Part shown: in pieces, positions 13,917-20,298 of the stretch
How the letters are laid out: each line of letters begins with the position of its first letter
Numbering within the stretch: position 1 is the stretch's first letter
DNA from: a virus
Direction: 5' to 3' (one strand)
IMG/VR virus record: IMGVR_UViG_3300029319_000243
Coordinates: 1-32,840 of that record
DNA length: 32,840 nt
Translations under genes and position numbers: made by a program
Notes under the pieces: generated by a model
What the model was told of the DNA's origin: nothing
What the model saw: only the letters and a program-made list of their open reading frames with translations
Databases searched by the model: none

Positions 13917-14705
13917 ATGGAAAGCGGTTATTTTGGCATTCTACCAAAAGAAGTCAGACACGATAAAAACTTAAAAGCTAATGATAAAGTATTATTTTCT
14001 GAGATCATGGCTTGCCTTGAAAGTGACGGAGTTTGCACCAAGAAAAATATTTATTTCAGCAAGGTATTAAATCTCAGTAAAGTAACAATCTCAAAGTCTA
14101 TTACAACTTTGCGGAGACAAGGCTATTTATCTCATGTAGAGGAGTACGAAAAGGGTACTCTTAAATTGCTCAAGAGATACCTTACCCCCCATATAAACTT
14201 TAATGGGGTTGCATCGAATAAAGAAAATACCCATACTCAAGAATTTAATGGGGTAAGTTCAGAAAACGCTGTTACAGAGCAGTTAGAGATAGATACGCCA
14301 TTAAATAACGCACAAACATTATCTAAAGATAATAATATAAAGAAGATATATAAGGATGTAAATGGGTGTGAAATAAATAAAAAGATCAATGAGAAAGAGT
14401 TAAAATTCCTAGATAAATTCATCAACAAGGTGTATGACACCCAATCAACCAACTTTCCACAAATAATAAAACCAAACTGGAGATCAGACCAGAGGTTACG
14501 ATCTCGTTCAATCAACACAGTTTACGACATCATATCAAAAGATAAGTTCGATTACCAGATAGTTCATAATGTAATTATCTGGGCGTTACAAGATGAGTTC
14601 TGGTCAAAGCAGTGTATTCGGTTAGACTCGTTGAGAAATCAATCAGTAAATGGATTGTCGAAGTTCAAAAATATGTTCCTAGCTTATAGTGGTGGCATGA
14701 AATGA
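13917..14705 (+). CDS. Replisome organiser / replication initiation protein
   Basis: 262 residues. The N-terminal winged helix YFGILPKEVRHDKNLKANDKVLFSEIMA...NLSKVTISKSITTLRRQGYL (about 5-78) is the usual start of phage replication proteins of the O/DnaD-like kind. A low-complexity linker follows (110-150). The C-terminal part (NWRSDQRLRSRSINTVYDII...DEFWSKQCIRLDSLRNQSVNGLSKFKNMF) matches the domain that loads helicase. Its job would be to open the origin and bring in the primase-helicase encoded next (4-base overlap). The strong ribosome binding site lies at the foot of the structured leader. AAGGAGAGAAA precedes the ATG. Confidence 0.8.
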   Translation: MESGYFGILPKEVRHDKNLKANDKVLFSEIMACLESDGVCTKKNIYFSKVLNLSKVTISKSITTLRRQGYLSHVEEYEKGTLKLLKRYLTPHINFNGVASNKENTHTQEFNGVSSENAVTEQLEIDTPLNNAQTLSKDNNIKKIYKDVNGCEINKKINEKELKFLDKFINKVYDTQSTNFPQIIKPNWRSDQRLRSRSINTVYDIISKDKFDYQIVHNVIIWALQDEFWSKQCIRLDSLRNQSVNGLSKFKNMFLAYSGGMK

Positions 14706-16384
14706 ATTTTATTGACTACGGCATATCAGTTACTGGAATTTCTGGAGAAGTAAAAACTACTTGCCCAGAGTGTTCATCTACAAGAAGAAAGAAAAATGAA
14801 AGATGCCTTTCAGTTAATTTAGACAAGGAGATATGGAATTGTTTTCATTGTGGATGGAAAGGGTCATTGAAAAAAGTTAAGAACTTAACAAAAATTGAAG
14901 AGGTAAAAATCGTGAAACCAAAGCCACCAAAAGAAGGATTGCCCGAAAACATTTACCAATGGTTTGAGGATCGTGGCATAACTAGAGCAGTTGTTGATAG
15001 TGCGAAGATAGGATACGACAACAAATGGATACAATTCCCATTTATAAAAGACAATGAGGTCGTGAACATAAAATCAAGAAGTTCTGATAAAAAGTTTAGG
15101 CAGTCTAAAAATGCAGAAAAATGTTTTTATAGATTTGACCACATGAAGGGAATGGAAACCATTATAATTACAGAGGGTGAAATGGATGCACTGTCTCTTG
15201 TCCAAGCTGGATTTACAAATGTAGTATCTGTTCCAGACGGAGCAACCGCACCTAACTCCAAACCTACCGATAGAAAATTTAGTTACCTACTGTCAGCAGA
15301 GGAACACTTGATGAACGCAAAGCAAGTTATATTATGCACAGACTCTGATGGTGCTGGGCAACATCTTCGTGATGAGTTATCTCGCAGGATAGGAAGAGAG
15401 AAATGTTGTAGAGTTCAGTATCCAGAAGATTGCAAAGATATGAATGATGTTTTAGTTAAGTATGGAGAAGAGAAGATTGTTGATATTGTTAGCAGTGCGT
15501 ACCCCTACCCTATAGATGGAGTGGTTTTAATTGAGGATATAGAAGATGATGCTATTGAGTTATTTAACAAGCCAGAGCATAAAGGTTTGTCTACTGGGTG
15601 GTCAGACCTAGATGATGCTTATAGAGTAAGTCTTTCAGAGGTAACGGTAGTTACTGGTGTTCCTAATATGGGTAAATCAGAATGGATGGATGCTCTTATG
15701 ATAAACTTGATACAGCAATATGGTTGGAACTTCGCAGTATTCTCAGCAGAGAATTTTCCAGTAAAACATCACTTACTGAAATTGATTGGAAAGTTTGCTG
15801 GCAAGCCTTTTTGGGGTGATGATAAAATGGATGAATCAACAGCCAGAAGCTCCATGAAGCTTTTGAATAACCACATAAAGTTTATAGGCACTCAAGAGGA
15901 TTCCGTAACGATCGAGTCCATCATGGAGCAAGCAAAGGTCTTGAATTACAGATATGGACTGCAAGGTCTTATAATTGATCCGTGGAATACTGTAGAGCAT
16001 AAGTATGGGGATGGAGAAAATGAGACACTTTATGTATCAAGGGTATTGTCTCAAATAAGTGCTTTTGCTAAATTAAATGAGATGCACATTTGGGTGGTTG
16101 CACATCCAAGAAAAATGGAAAATGACTCAAATAGAAAGCCAGTTGTCCCATCACCCTACGATATATCTGGGTCGGCTAATTGGTTTAACAAGTGCGATAA
16201 TGCAATAACAATACATAGACACAAATCAGACTTTGAAGATTATGTTGGGGTTCATGTTCAGAAAATTAGATTTCAATACAAGAATGGAAAGCCAGACACA
16301 GCAAAGCTTGGTTATAATGTAGGGAGTGGAAATTATGTCAGCTACATCGAAGAATCCGAAACAGATTTATTTGGAGATGCTTAA
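14702..16384 (+). CDS. DNA primase-helicase (T7 gp4-like)
   Basis: 560 residues, full length for the fused family. Zinc ribbon C21, C24, C47, C50 (CPEC...CFHC). TOPRIM primase domain with ITEGEMDAL (Glu159) and CTDSDGAG (Asp214, Asp216). DnaB-like helicase domain with GLSTGWSDLDD, Walker A GVPNMGKSE (319-327), Walker B LIIDPWN (Asp426), and the later WVVAHP motif. It unwinds the fork and lays primers. No phage DNA polymerase is present, so host polymerase must be used. A GTTAA palindrome (copy 6) lies in the coding sequence between the zinc and TOPRIM domains, encoding about residues 59-63. Confidence 0.96.
   Translation: MNFIDYGISVTGISGEVKTTCPECSSTRRKKNERCLSVNLDKEIWNCFHCGWKGSLKKVKNLTKIEEVKIVKPKPPKEGLPENIYQWFEDRGITRAVVDSAKIGYDNKWIQFPFIKDNEVVNIKSRSSDKKFRQSKNAEKCFYRFDHMKGMETIIITEGEMDALSLVQAGFTNVVSVPDGATAPNSKPTDRKFSYLLSAEEHLMNAKQVILCTDSDGAGQHLRDELSRRIGREKCCRVQYPEDCKDMNDVLVKYGEEKIVDIVSSAYPYPIDGVVLIEDIEDDAIELFNKPEHKGLSTGWSDLDDAYRVSLSEVTVVTGVPNMGKSEWMDALMINLIQQYGWNFAVFSAENFPVKHHLLKLIGKFAGKPFWGDDKMDESTARSSMKLLNNHIKFIGTQEDSVTIESIMEQAKVLNYRYGLQGLIIDPWNTVEHKYGDGENETLYVSRVLSQISAFAKLNEMHIWVVAHPRKMENDSNRKPVVPSPYDISGSANWFNKCDNAITIHRHKSDFEDYVGVHVQKIRFQYKNGKPDTAKLGYNVGSGNYVSYIEESETDLFGDA
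14876..14889. repeat. GTTAA palindrome, copy 6 (inside the primase-helicase gene)
   Basis: GTTAAGAACTTAAC, identical to copy 5, in the linker between zinc and TOPRIM domains. A site kept within coding sequence argues that the DNA or RNA motif itself matters. Confidence 0.88.
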
Positions 16385-16547
16385 AGACCTTGATATTAAT
16401 GCAAATAAACCCTTAAATTTAAGGCGTATGGAAAAAAGATTACATGAAGAGTTTGATGCTGTTTGGGTTAAATATAATAATGGCAAAGCCACCATTGTAG
16501 AGTGGGAGAAGGCTTTAAATGATTGGTTAGAGGTAAACAAACTATGA
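16335..16547 (+). CDS. Small protein, unknown
   Basis: 70 residues (MSATSKNPKQIYLEMLKDLD...). I chose ATG 16335 as GGGAG stands 8 bases ahead; an in-frame GTG at 16326 is too near that site. It overlaps the end of the primase-helicase gene by 50 bases and the start of the phosphoesterase gene by ATGA. Helical, weakly basic (LNLRRMEKRLHEEFDAVWVKY). Probably a helper of the replication module. Confidence 0.65.
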   Translation: MSATSKNPKQIYLEMLKDLDINANKPLNLRRMEKRLHEEFDAVWVKYNNGKATIVEWEKALNDWLEVNKL

Positions 16548-17308
16548 AAGTAAAAAGATACATTGTGACACCAGATAAGCACTTTCCTATTGCAGACATG
16601 AAAGCTATTAGTGTTGTCTGTAAAGCAATAGAGATTATAAAACCAGATGGTTATATTGATCTAGGTGATGTTGGGGAGTGGGCATCTGTTAGTCACTGGC
16701 AATGGAAGAAGAAGAAGCGACCACCACTAGAATATCAAATTCCCTTTGTTGAGAAAGAAGTACAAGAGGTAAATAAAGGAATGGATATAATTGATGAGTC
16801 ACTTGACAAGGCTAATGTAAAAGAAAAACATTTTATAGAGGGTAACCATGAGGACTGGCTTAATAGATTTGTTGAAGAAAACCCATACCTTGCTAAAGAA
16901 TTTCTGGTTAGAAATGCTATTAAGCTGGGAGATAGGGGTTATAAATATCATAAACTCGGTAAGATGCTCAAGATTGGCAAACTTAATTTCTACCACGGAC
17001 ACCACTTCGCTGGTATTAGTCATACTCGCAACCATTTGCTTCGTCTTGGTGGCAATGTTATGTATGGTCATCATCACGACATTCAGCAATCATCCGTAAC
17101 TCATATCGATGGAGTAAAGTCAGCTTGGTCGATAGGTTGCTTGAAGGATATGTCGTCAGAGTCAAATGAGTGGCTGGGTAATAGACAGCACAATTGGCAA
17201 CACGCTTTTGCCATTGTTGATTTCTATCATTCTGGATTTTTCACCGTTCACTTGGTACAGATAGTGAATGGCAAAACATCCCTTTGGGGAGAGCTAATAA
17301 AAGGATAA
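16544..17308 (+). CDS. Calcineurin-like metallophosphoesterase
   Basis: 254 residues from ATG 16544 (GAGG upstream, ATGA overlap). The metal-binding motifs come in family order: D11-K-H13 (VTPDKHFP), GD42 (DLGDVGEW), GNHED (100-104), YHGHHF (His151, His153) and GHHHD (175-179). Such enzymes cut phosphodiester or phosphomonoester bonds with two metals; relatives are DNA repair nucleases of the SbcD/Mre11 type and phosphatases. Position in the replication operon favours action on DNA ends or a nucleotide signal. The substrate cannot be read from sequence. Confidence 0.88.
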   Translation: MKVKRYIVTPDKHFPIADMKAISVVCKAIEIIKPDGYIDLGDVGEWASVSHWQWKKKKRPPLEYQIPFVEKEVQEVNKGMDIIDESLDKANVKEKHFIEGNHEDWLNRFVEENPYLAKEFLVRNAIKLGDRGYKYHKLGKMLKIGKLNFYHGHHFAGISHTRNHLLRLGGNVMYGHHHDIQQSSVTHIDGVKSAWSIGCLKDMSSESNEWLGNRQHNWQHAFAIVDFYHSGFFTVHLVQIVNGKTSLWGELIKG

Positions 17309-17310
17309 TA

Positions 17311-17502
17311 ATGAAAGTAGCAAACGCACCAGACAAAAGACCTGCAATTGCTTACGACAGAATATCAGAGATAATGATGACTGTTAATGCTTTGAGGTAT
17401 TATAAAACAACACAACCAGAATCAGCCATACATCATATAGATTCCCTAATTGACGAATACGAAAAGGTACTTGAAATGTTCAAAGAGCCTGCAAATGGAT
17501 GA
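17311..17502 (+). CDS. Small protein, unknown
   Basis: 63 residues (MKVANAPDKRPAIAYDRISEIM...). AAAAGGATAAT directly precedes this ATG. Helical, ends LIDEYEKVLEMFKEPANG. It lies 2 bases after the phosphoesterase stop. No family. Confidence 0.65.
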   Translation: MKVANAPDKRPAIAYDRISEIMMTVNALRYYKTTQPESAIHHIDSLIDEYEKVLEMFKEPANG

Positions 17503-17740
17503 TAATTTATATTGGGCAACTGTATCTTGGGATGGATATGACGAGTACACTGATGGGTCTTTTTCATTCTATAGACCTACAATAGAAGATTTAGTGGATA
17601 GCGTTCAAGACTATCTTCTAAAATGGAAGTCTAGGGGTGCTTACCTAGAGTTGGCATCCAGAGAGTATCAAGGTGTATCTGTGGAGATCACAGAGTACAT
17701 ACAGTCAAAAATAAACAACAAAAAGGAGAAAACTGCATGA
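17495..17740 (+). CDS. Small acidic protein, unknown
   Basis: 81 residues from ATG 17495 (MDDNLYWATVSWDGYDEYTDGS...); 8-base overlap upstream and 4-base overlap (ATGA) with the SSB-like gene. Acidic and aromatic in the first half, helical later (VDSVQDYLLKWKSRG). No family. Confidence 0.6.
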   Translation: MDDNLYWATVSWDGYDEYTDGSFSFYRPTIEDLVDSVQDYLLKWKSRGAYLELASREYQGVSVEITEYIQSKINNKKEKTA

Positions 17741-18255
17741 GCAATAAAGACACTTTAGTATTTGAAAATAACACCGATACTATTGTAACCCTTATGTATG
17801 ATCAGCCTAAAACTGGCACTAATAACTACGGTGCTTGGTATTTATATGGCGTTCAGCACAATGGTGAAGATACAAGCTTTTTTGCAACTGAAACACTCCA
17901 TTCTAAGCTAAAGTATTACCAGAATGGAGATGTTTTAAACATACGAAAAGAGCAATCAGATGGCAAGTTCAAGTGGAACATTATCCCACAAGAAGGTACT
18001 AAGGCTAAGACAAGTGCCTCGGATATTGTTAAGAAGATAGACGATAGAACCCACGACATACACAAGCAAGTATGTTTGAAGCTTGCCGTGGATATGGTGG
18101 CAAAGAAAGACAAGCATGAGCTTCTCACTGGAACTGAGCTTACAGTTATAGAAGCAAACATGAAGCAATTACTTGTTGTGCTTGAGGGTACTGGTGAGTC
18201 TGGACTTGAAGAAGAAACAAGCTCACCAAAGACTAACGATAATCCACCATTCTAA
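17737..18255 (+). CDS. Single-stranded DNA-binding protein-like
   Basis: 172 residues. An N-terminal beta-rich part (TIVTLMYDQPKTG, GAWYLYGVQHNGEDTSFFATETLHSKLKYYQNGDVLNIRKE) fits an OB fold with aromatic residues for base stacking. A helical middle follows. The end is acidic and finishes NDNPPF, like the C-terminal tip by which SSB proteins recruit partners. Placed among primase-helicase, phosphoesterase and recombination genes, a role in coating single-stranded DNA is likely. The OB fold is inferred; no strict family signature. Confidence 0.65.
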   Translation: MSNKDTLVFENNTDTIVTLMYDQPKTGTNNYGAWYLYGVQHNGEDTSFFATETLHSKLKYYQNGDVLNIRKEQSDGKFKWNIIPQEGTKAKTSASDIVKKIDDRTHDIHKQVCLKLAVDMVAKKDKHELLTGTELTVIEANMKQLLVVLEGTGESGLEEETSSPKTNDNPPF

Positions 18256-18257
18256 AA

Positions 18258-18270
18258 GTTAAGTCTTAAC
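18258..18270. repeat. GTTAA palindrome, copy 7
   Basis: GTTAAGTCTTAAC, 2 bases after the SSB-like stop and only 2 bases before the ATG at 18273. No ribosome binding site fits between them. Confidence 0.85.
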
Positions 18271-18272
18271 AA

Positions 18273-18635
18273 ATGAAAAAGCTGTTATCCAAAAAACTTG
18301 ACAAAGCTTGGTCTGATAAAGTGAAAGAATACGGAATGTGTGAGGTATGTAGAAAAACTAAACCACTAAATGCCCATCACTTTTATTCACGATCAATTAG
18401 AGCAGTTAGGTGGGATATAGATAATGGCTTTTGTCTGTGCGTAGGATGTCATGTCTTTTCAAGCAAATTTTCAGCACACAAAACCCCTGCTGAATTTGTA
18501 GAATGGGCAATTGAAAAGCGTGGCATCCAGTGGTATGAAGATTTGAAAGAGAGAAAAAATAGCATAATCAAACTCAGAGATTCAGACTATCAAGATATTG
18601 TAGATAAAATTACTGCAAAAAAATTTGACATTTAG
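18273..18635 (+). CDS. NinG/Rap-like or HNH-type recombination nuclease
   Basis: 120 residues. MCEVCRKTKPLNAHHFYSRS (C23, C26, H35, H36) and DNGFCLCVGCHVFSS (N51, C56, C59, H60) form the zinc-bound HNH-like core as in lambda NinG (Rap), with the following helix (TPAEFVEWAIEKRGIQWYEDLKER). Rap helps lambda recombination by cutting branched DNA. With the NinB-like gene at 19938 this suggests a lambda nin-like recombination set. A plain HNH endonuclease remains possible. The start has no ribosome binding site, only palindrome copy 7. Confidence 0.75.
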   Translation: MKKLLSKKLDKAWSDKVKEYGMCEVCRKTKPLNAHHFYSRSIRAVRWDIDNGFCLCVGCHVFSSKFSAHKTPAEFVEWAIEKRGIQWYEDLKERKNSIIKLRDSDYQDIVDKITAKKFDI

Positions 18636-18642
18636 GATTATT

Positions 18643-18723
18643 ATGTGTAAATTAAAACAATGTTTAGTGTCGCAGATTTTATTGAAACTTAACCTTTATG
18701 CAACAGATGGCTTAATAAAGTAG
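18643..18723 (+). CDS. Possible 26-residue peptide
   Basis: MCKLKQCLVSQILLKLNLYATDGLIK, with AGGA 6 bases before the ATG. It runs into the left arm of the inverted repeat at 18695. It may be chance in an AT-rich gap. Confidence 0.25.
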   Translation: MCKLKQCLVSQILLKLNLYATDGLIK

Positions 18724-18819
18724 ATGTGCCGAATTAAAGGAAGATAAAAACTACATGAGAACATTAAATATGATTATAGTAGGCTTAATACCGTAGCATG
18801 GTTCTTACTGTTGCATAAA
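18695..18819 (+). ncRNA. Candidate structured RNA closed by a 12-bp inverted repeat
   Basis: TTTATGCAACAG (18695-18706) pairs perfectly with CTGTTGCATAAA (18808-18819), enclosing about 100 bases. Inside are two direct copies of GGCTTAATA (18709-18717, 18782-18790) and a 13-codon ORF (MRTLNMIIVGLIP) behind AAAGGAAG. No larger gene fits the 228-base gap. No tRNA fold found. It could be a small RNA, an element remnant or an operator pair. Confidence 0.45.
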
Positions 18820-18863
18820 AGTTATAAGTATTAAAAATTTTAACATTAAAAAAGGATAAAAAT

Positions 18864-19100
18864 ATGAATATTGAAAATATACAAAACAAAGTTACAAATA
18901 TATGGAACTACACAGAGCTAGAAATGTCTGACTTTTCATCTTCGGGTCTTAGAAAGCACCTATCGAAAATCAGCGATATAGTCAATGATGTTCTATCTGA
19001 TCTACAAGAATTAAAGACTTGCACTGTTTGTCAAACAGATGTATGTGAAGATTGCCTAGATGATATGGCACAAGAATTTGCCCCTAGTAAGGAAAGTTAA
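18864..19100 (+). CDS. Small protein with a cysteine cluster, unknown
   Basis: 78 residues, acidic, helical (LRKHLSKISDIVNDVLSDLQELK), with CTVCQTDVCEDC (53-64), four cysteines in 12 residues that could bind zinc. Strong AAAAAAGGATAA upstream. No family recognised. Confidence 0.7.
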   Translation: MNIENIQNKVTNIWNYTELEMSDFSSSGLRKHLSKISDIVNDVLSDLQELKTCTVCQTDVCEDCLDDMAQEFAPSKES

Positions 19101-19206
19101 AAATCAGTTGCTCGAAGAACTCAATAGAGGGAGAGAACTGGATAGGTCTTACTTGTGGTTGGCTACCAAGAGGGGCAAAGTTTTACAAAAGAGCAATGCA
19201 GGGTGA
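19060..19206 (+). CDS. Possible 48-residue basic protein
   Basis: MIWHKNLPLVRKVKNQLLEE... in the +1 frame, overlapping the previous gene by 41 bases and directly after a stop in its own frame (TAGATG). The sequence looks like a real amphipathic, basic protein (ELNRGRELDRSYLWLATKRGK). The ribosome binding site is weak and it ends inside the stem region at 19202, so both a gene and a structured RNA are possible. Confidence 0.4.
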   Translation: MIWHKNLPLVRKVKNQLLEELNRGRELDRSYLWLATKRGKVLQKSNAG

Positions 19207-19279
19207 GAACAGTAGATGACTTATTTTCATCTCCTTTCCTATCTTGATATACGTTTTCGACCTTCTCACCTAAGTTGCT
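19192..19279 (+). ncRNA. Candidate long imperfect hairpin
   Basis: AGCAA (19192-19196) with TTGCT (19275-19279), then GGTGAGAA (19202-19209) with TTCTCACC (19263-19270), then an inner hairpin AGATGA/TCATCT (19214-19219, 19227-19232). A rival pairing exists between GATAGG (about 19141) and CCTATC (about 19239). It ends 24 bases before the next small gene. Confidence 0.4.
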
Positions 19280-19302
19280 GATAGAGTAGGAGATTAATAA
19301 TA

Positions 19303-19434
19303 ATGTTAGGATATACAGTTATGGAAATAATAGAAACACAAGCATTTGACGTTTTAATTAACACTTTTTTCTGGATTATACTCTGGTCTTTTATGATCAT
19401 AAGATTAAATAGAATAGAGGACAAGATAAAGTGA
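19303..19434 (+). CDS. 43-residue single-pass membrane protein
   Basis: MLGYTVMEIIETQAFDVLI followed by one membrane segment (residues 17-33, VLINTFFWIILWSFMII) and a charged end (RLNRIEDKIK). TAGGAG lies upstream; a second ATG at residue 7 has AGGA at good spacing. Its TGA overlaps the next GTG start (GTGA). Early membrane peptide of unknown role. Confidence 0.6.
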   Translation: MLGYTVMEIIETQAFDVLINTFFWIILWSFMIIRLNRIEDKIK

Positions 19435-19748
19435 GAGTCTCTGATTTCTTCAAGTGGTCTGAGTCAATGCAAAAAGAAGAAAACAGATTGATGCAGGTTA
19501 AAGGCGAAGAATACACCGTTTCAGATGAAGATAAGTTCAAGAACTTTAAAAGCATTGCAGAGAGAATGTCCTTAAAACCAGAGCAAGTATGTCTTATATA
19601 TCTACTAAAGCACATGGATTCAATAAGAAACTATGTACTTACTGGTAGTGAAGTATCAGAAGAACCAATTACAAGCAGAATACAGGATGCACGGAACTAT
19701 TTACTATTGCTAGGCGGAATAATTGAAGAAAAAAGAAAGAAAGTATGA
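19431..19748 (+). CDS. Nmad1/DUF1599-like protein
   Basis: 105 residues, GTG start in a 4-base overlap. The pattern EYTVSDEDKFKNFKSIAERMSLKPEQVCLIYLLKHMDSIRNYV, then SRIQDARNYLLLLGGIIEE matches the nucleotide modification-associated domain 1 (K..Y...D...NF...A......V....KH..S, then E.I.DR..D..NYL.L). The family is tied to modified-nucleotide or nucleotide-pool metabolism in phages; exact reaction not known here. Confidence 0.7.
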   Translation: MRVSDFFKWSESMQKEENRLMQVKGEEYTVSDEDKFKNFKSIAERMSLKPEQVCLIYLLKHMDSIRNYVLTGSEVSEEPITSRIQDARNYLLLLGGIIEEKRKKV

Positions 19749-19962
19749 ATCAATACAATGGGTTATTGATGCACTATCGAACCCTGTACCCCCAAAAAAC
19801 TACAACGACAATCATAAAATAGATGCAATTAAGGCAGATGAAACTATTTCATGGTGTCCTAAGTGCGAAAGAAAATGGAATATTTTTGAAGGTCGTGTCT
19901 GGGGTTCTTACGATATGAGACTATGGAAAGAAAAAGTATGTCCAAACTGCGATTCCCAGTAA
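19723..19962 (+). CDS. Small zinc ribbon protein, TTG start
   Basis: 79 residues, overlapping the previous gene by 26 bases. The only start available in frame is TTG at 19723, behind GGCGGA. CPKC (45-48) and CPNC (73-76) make a zinc ribbon. It overlaps the NinB-like gene. No family beyond the ribbon. Confidence 0.6.
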   Translation: MKKKERKYESIQWVIDALSNPVPPKNYNDNHKIDAIKADETISWCPKCERKWNIFEGRVWGSYDMRLWKEKVCPNCDSQ

Positions 19963-20288
19963 AGATAAAAGATGGTAAAATGTCTTTGCTAGATAGAGAA
20001 GTATTTGACAATGCTATATCTAAGTTGCAAGGTCAGTATTATATGGAGTTAAAAGAAACTGGAGTACGCTCTGCACAGCAAAATAATTATTACTGGAATA
20101 TAGTTGATCTGCTGTCCGAGGAACTCGGCTATACGCAAAGAGAAATGCACCAAGTAATCAAAGATCATTTTAAAATACAGAGTACAAAAACTCTTACCCC
20201 AAAAGAATTTGGAATGTTCATAGAAAGATTAGTTAGATGGTGTGCTATAGATTTAAACATTGTTGTTCCAGACCCAAATAATTGTTAA
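19938..20288 (+). CDS. NinB-like recombination protein
   Basis: 116 residues from ATG 19938 (GGAAAG upstream); ATG 19923 gives 121. GVRSAQQNNYYWNIVDLLSEELGYTQREMHQVIKDHFKIQSTKTLTPKEFGMFIERLVRW fits the NinB (lambda Orf) family: RSxxQNxxYW, then GYTxxExHxxxKxxF. Lambda Orf binds single-stranded DNA with SSB and helps load RecA-type recombinases. This is the last plus-strand gene; its stop codon is inside palindrome copy 8. Confidence 0.72.
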   Translation: MSKLRFPVKIKDGKMSLLDREVFDNAISKLQGQYYMELKETGVRSAQQNNYYWNIVDLLSEELGYTQREMHQVIKDHFKIQSTKTLTPKEFGMFIERLVRWCAIDLNIVVPDPNNC

Positions 20289-20296
20289 ACCTTAAC
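20284..20296. repeat. GTTAA palindrome, copy 8 (reverse orientation)
   Basis: GTTAAACCTTAAC, the reverse complement of copies 2 and 3, inside AATTGTTAA-ACC-TTAACAATT (9-bp arms, 20280-20300). It holds the stop codons of both convergent genes (20286-20288 plus, 20301-20299 minus). Confidence 0.88.
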
Positions 20297-20298
20297 AA

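Noticed and set aside
16799-17099. Two ORFs (83 and 96 residues) within the metallophosphoesterase gene
   Set aside because: Overlap fully with conserved motifs of a clear enzyme; no start signals.
18695-18819. Group I intron or tmRNA at the 12-bp stem
   Set aside because: None of the conserved core segments of those RNAs are visible, and no split gene flanks the region.
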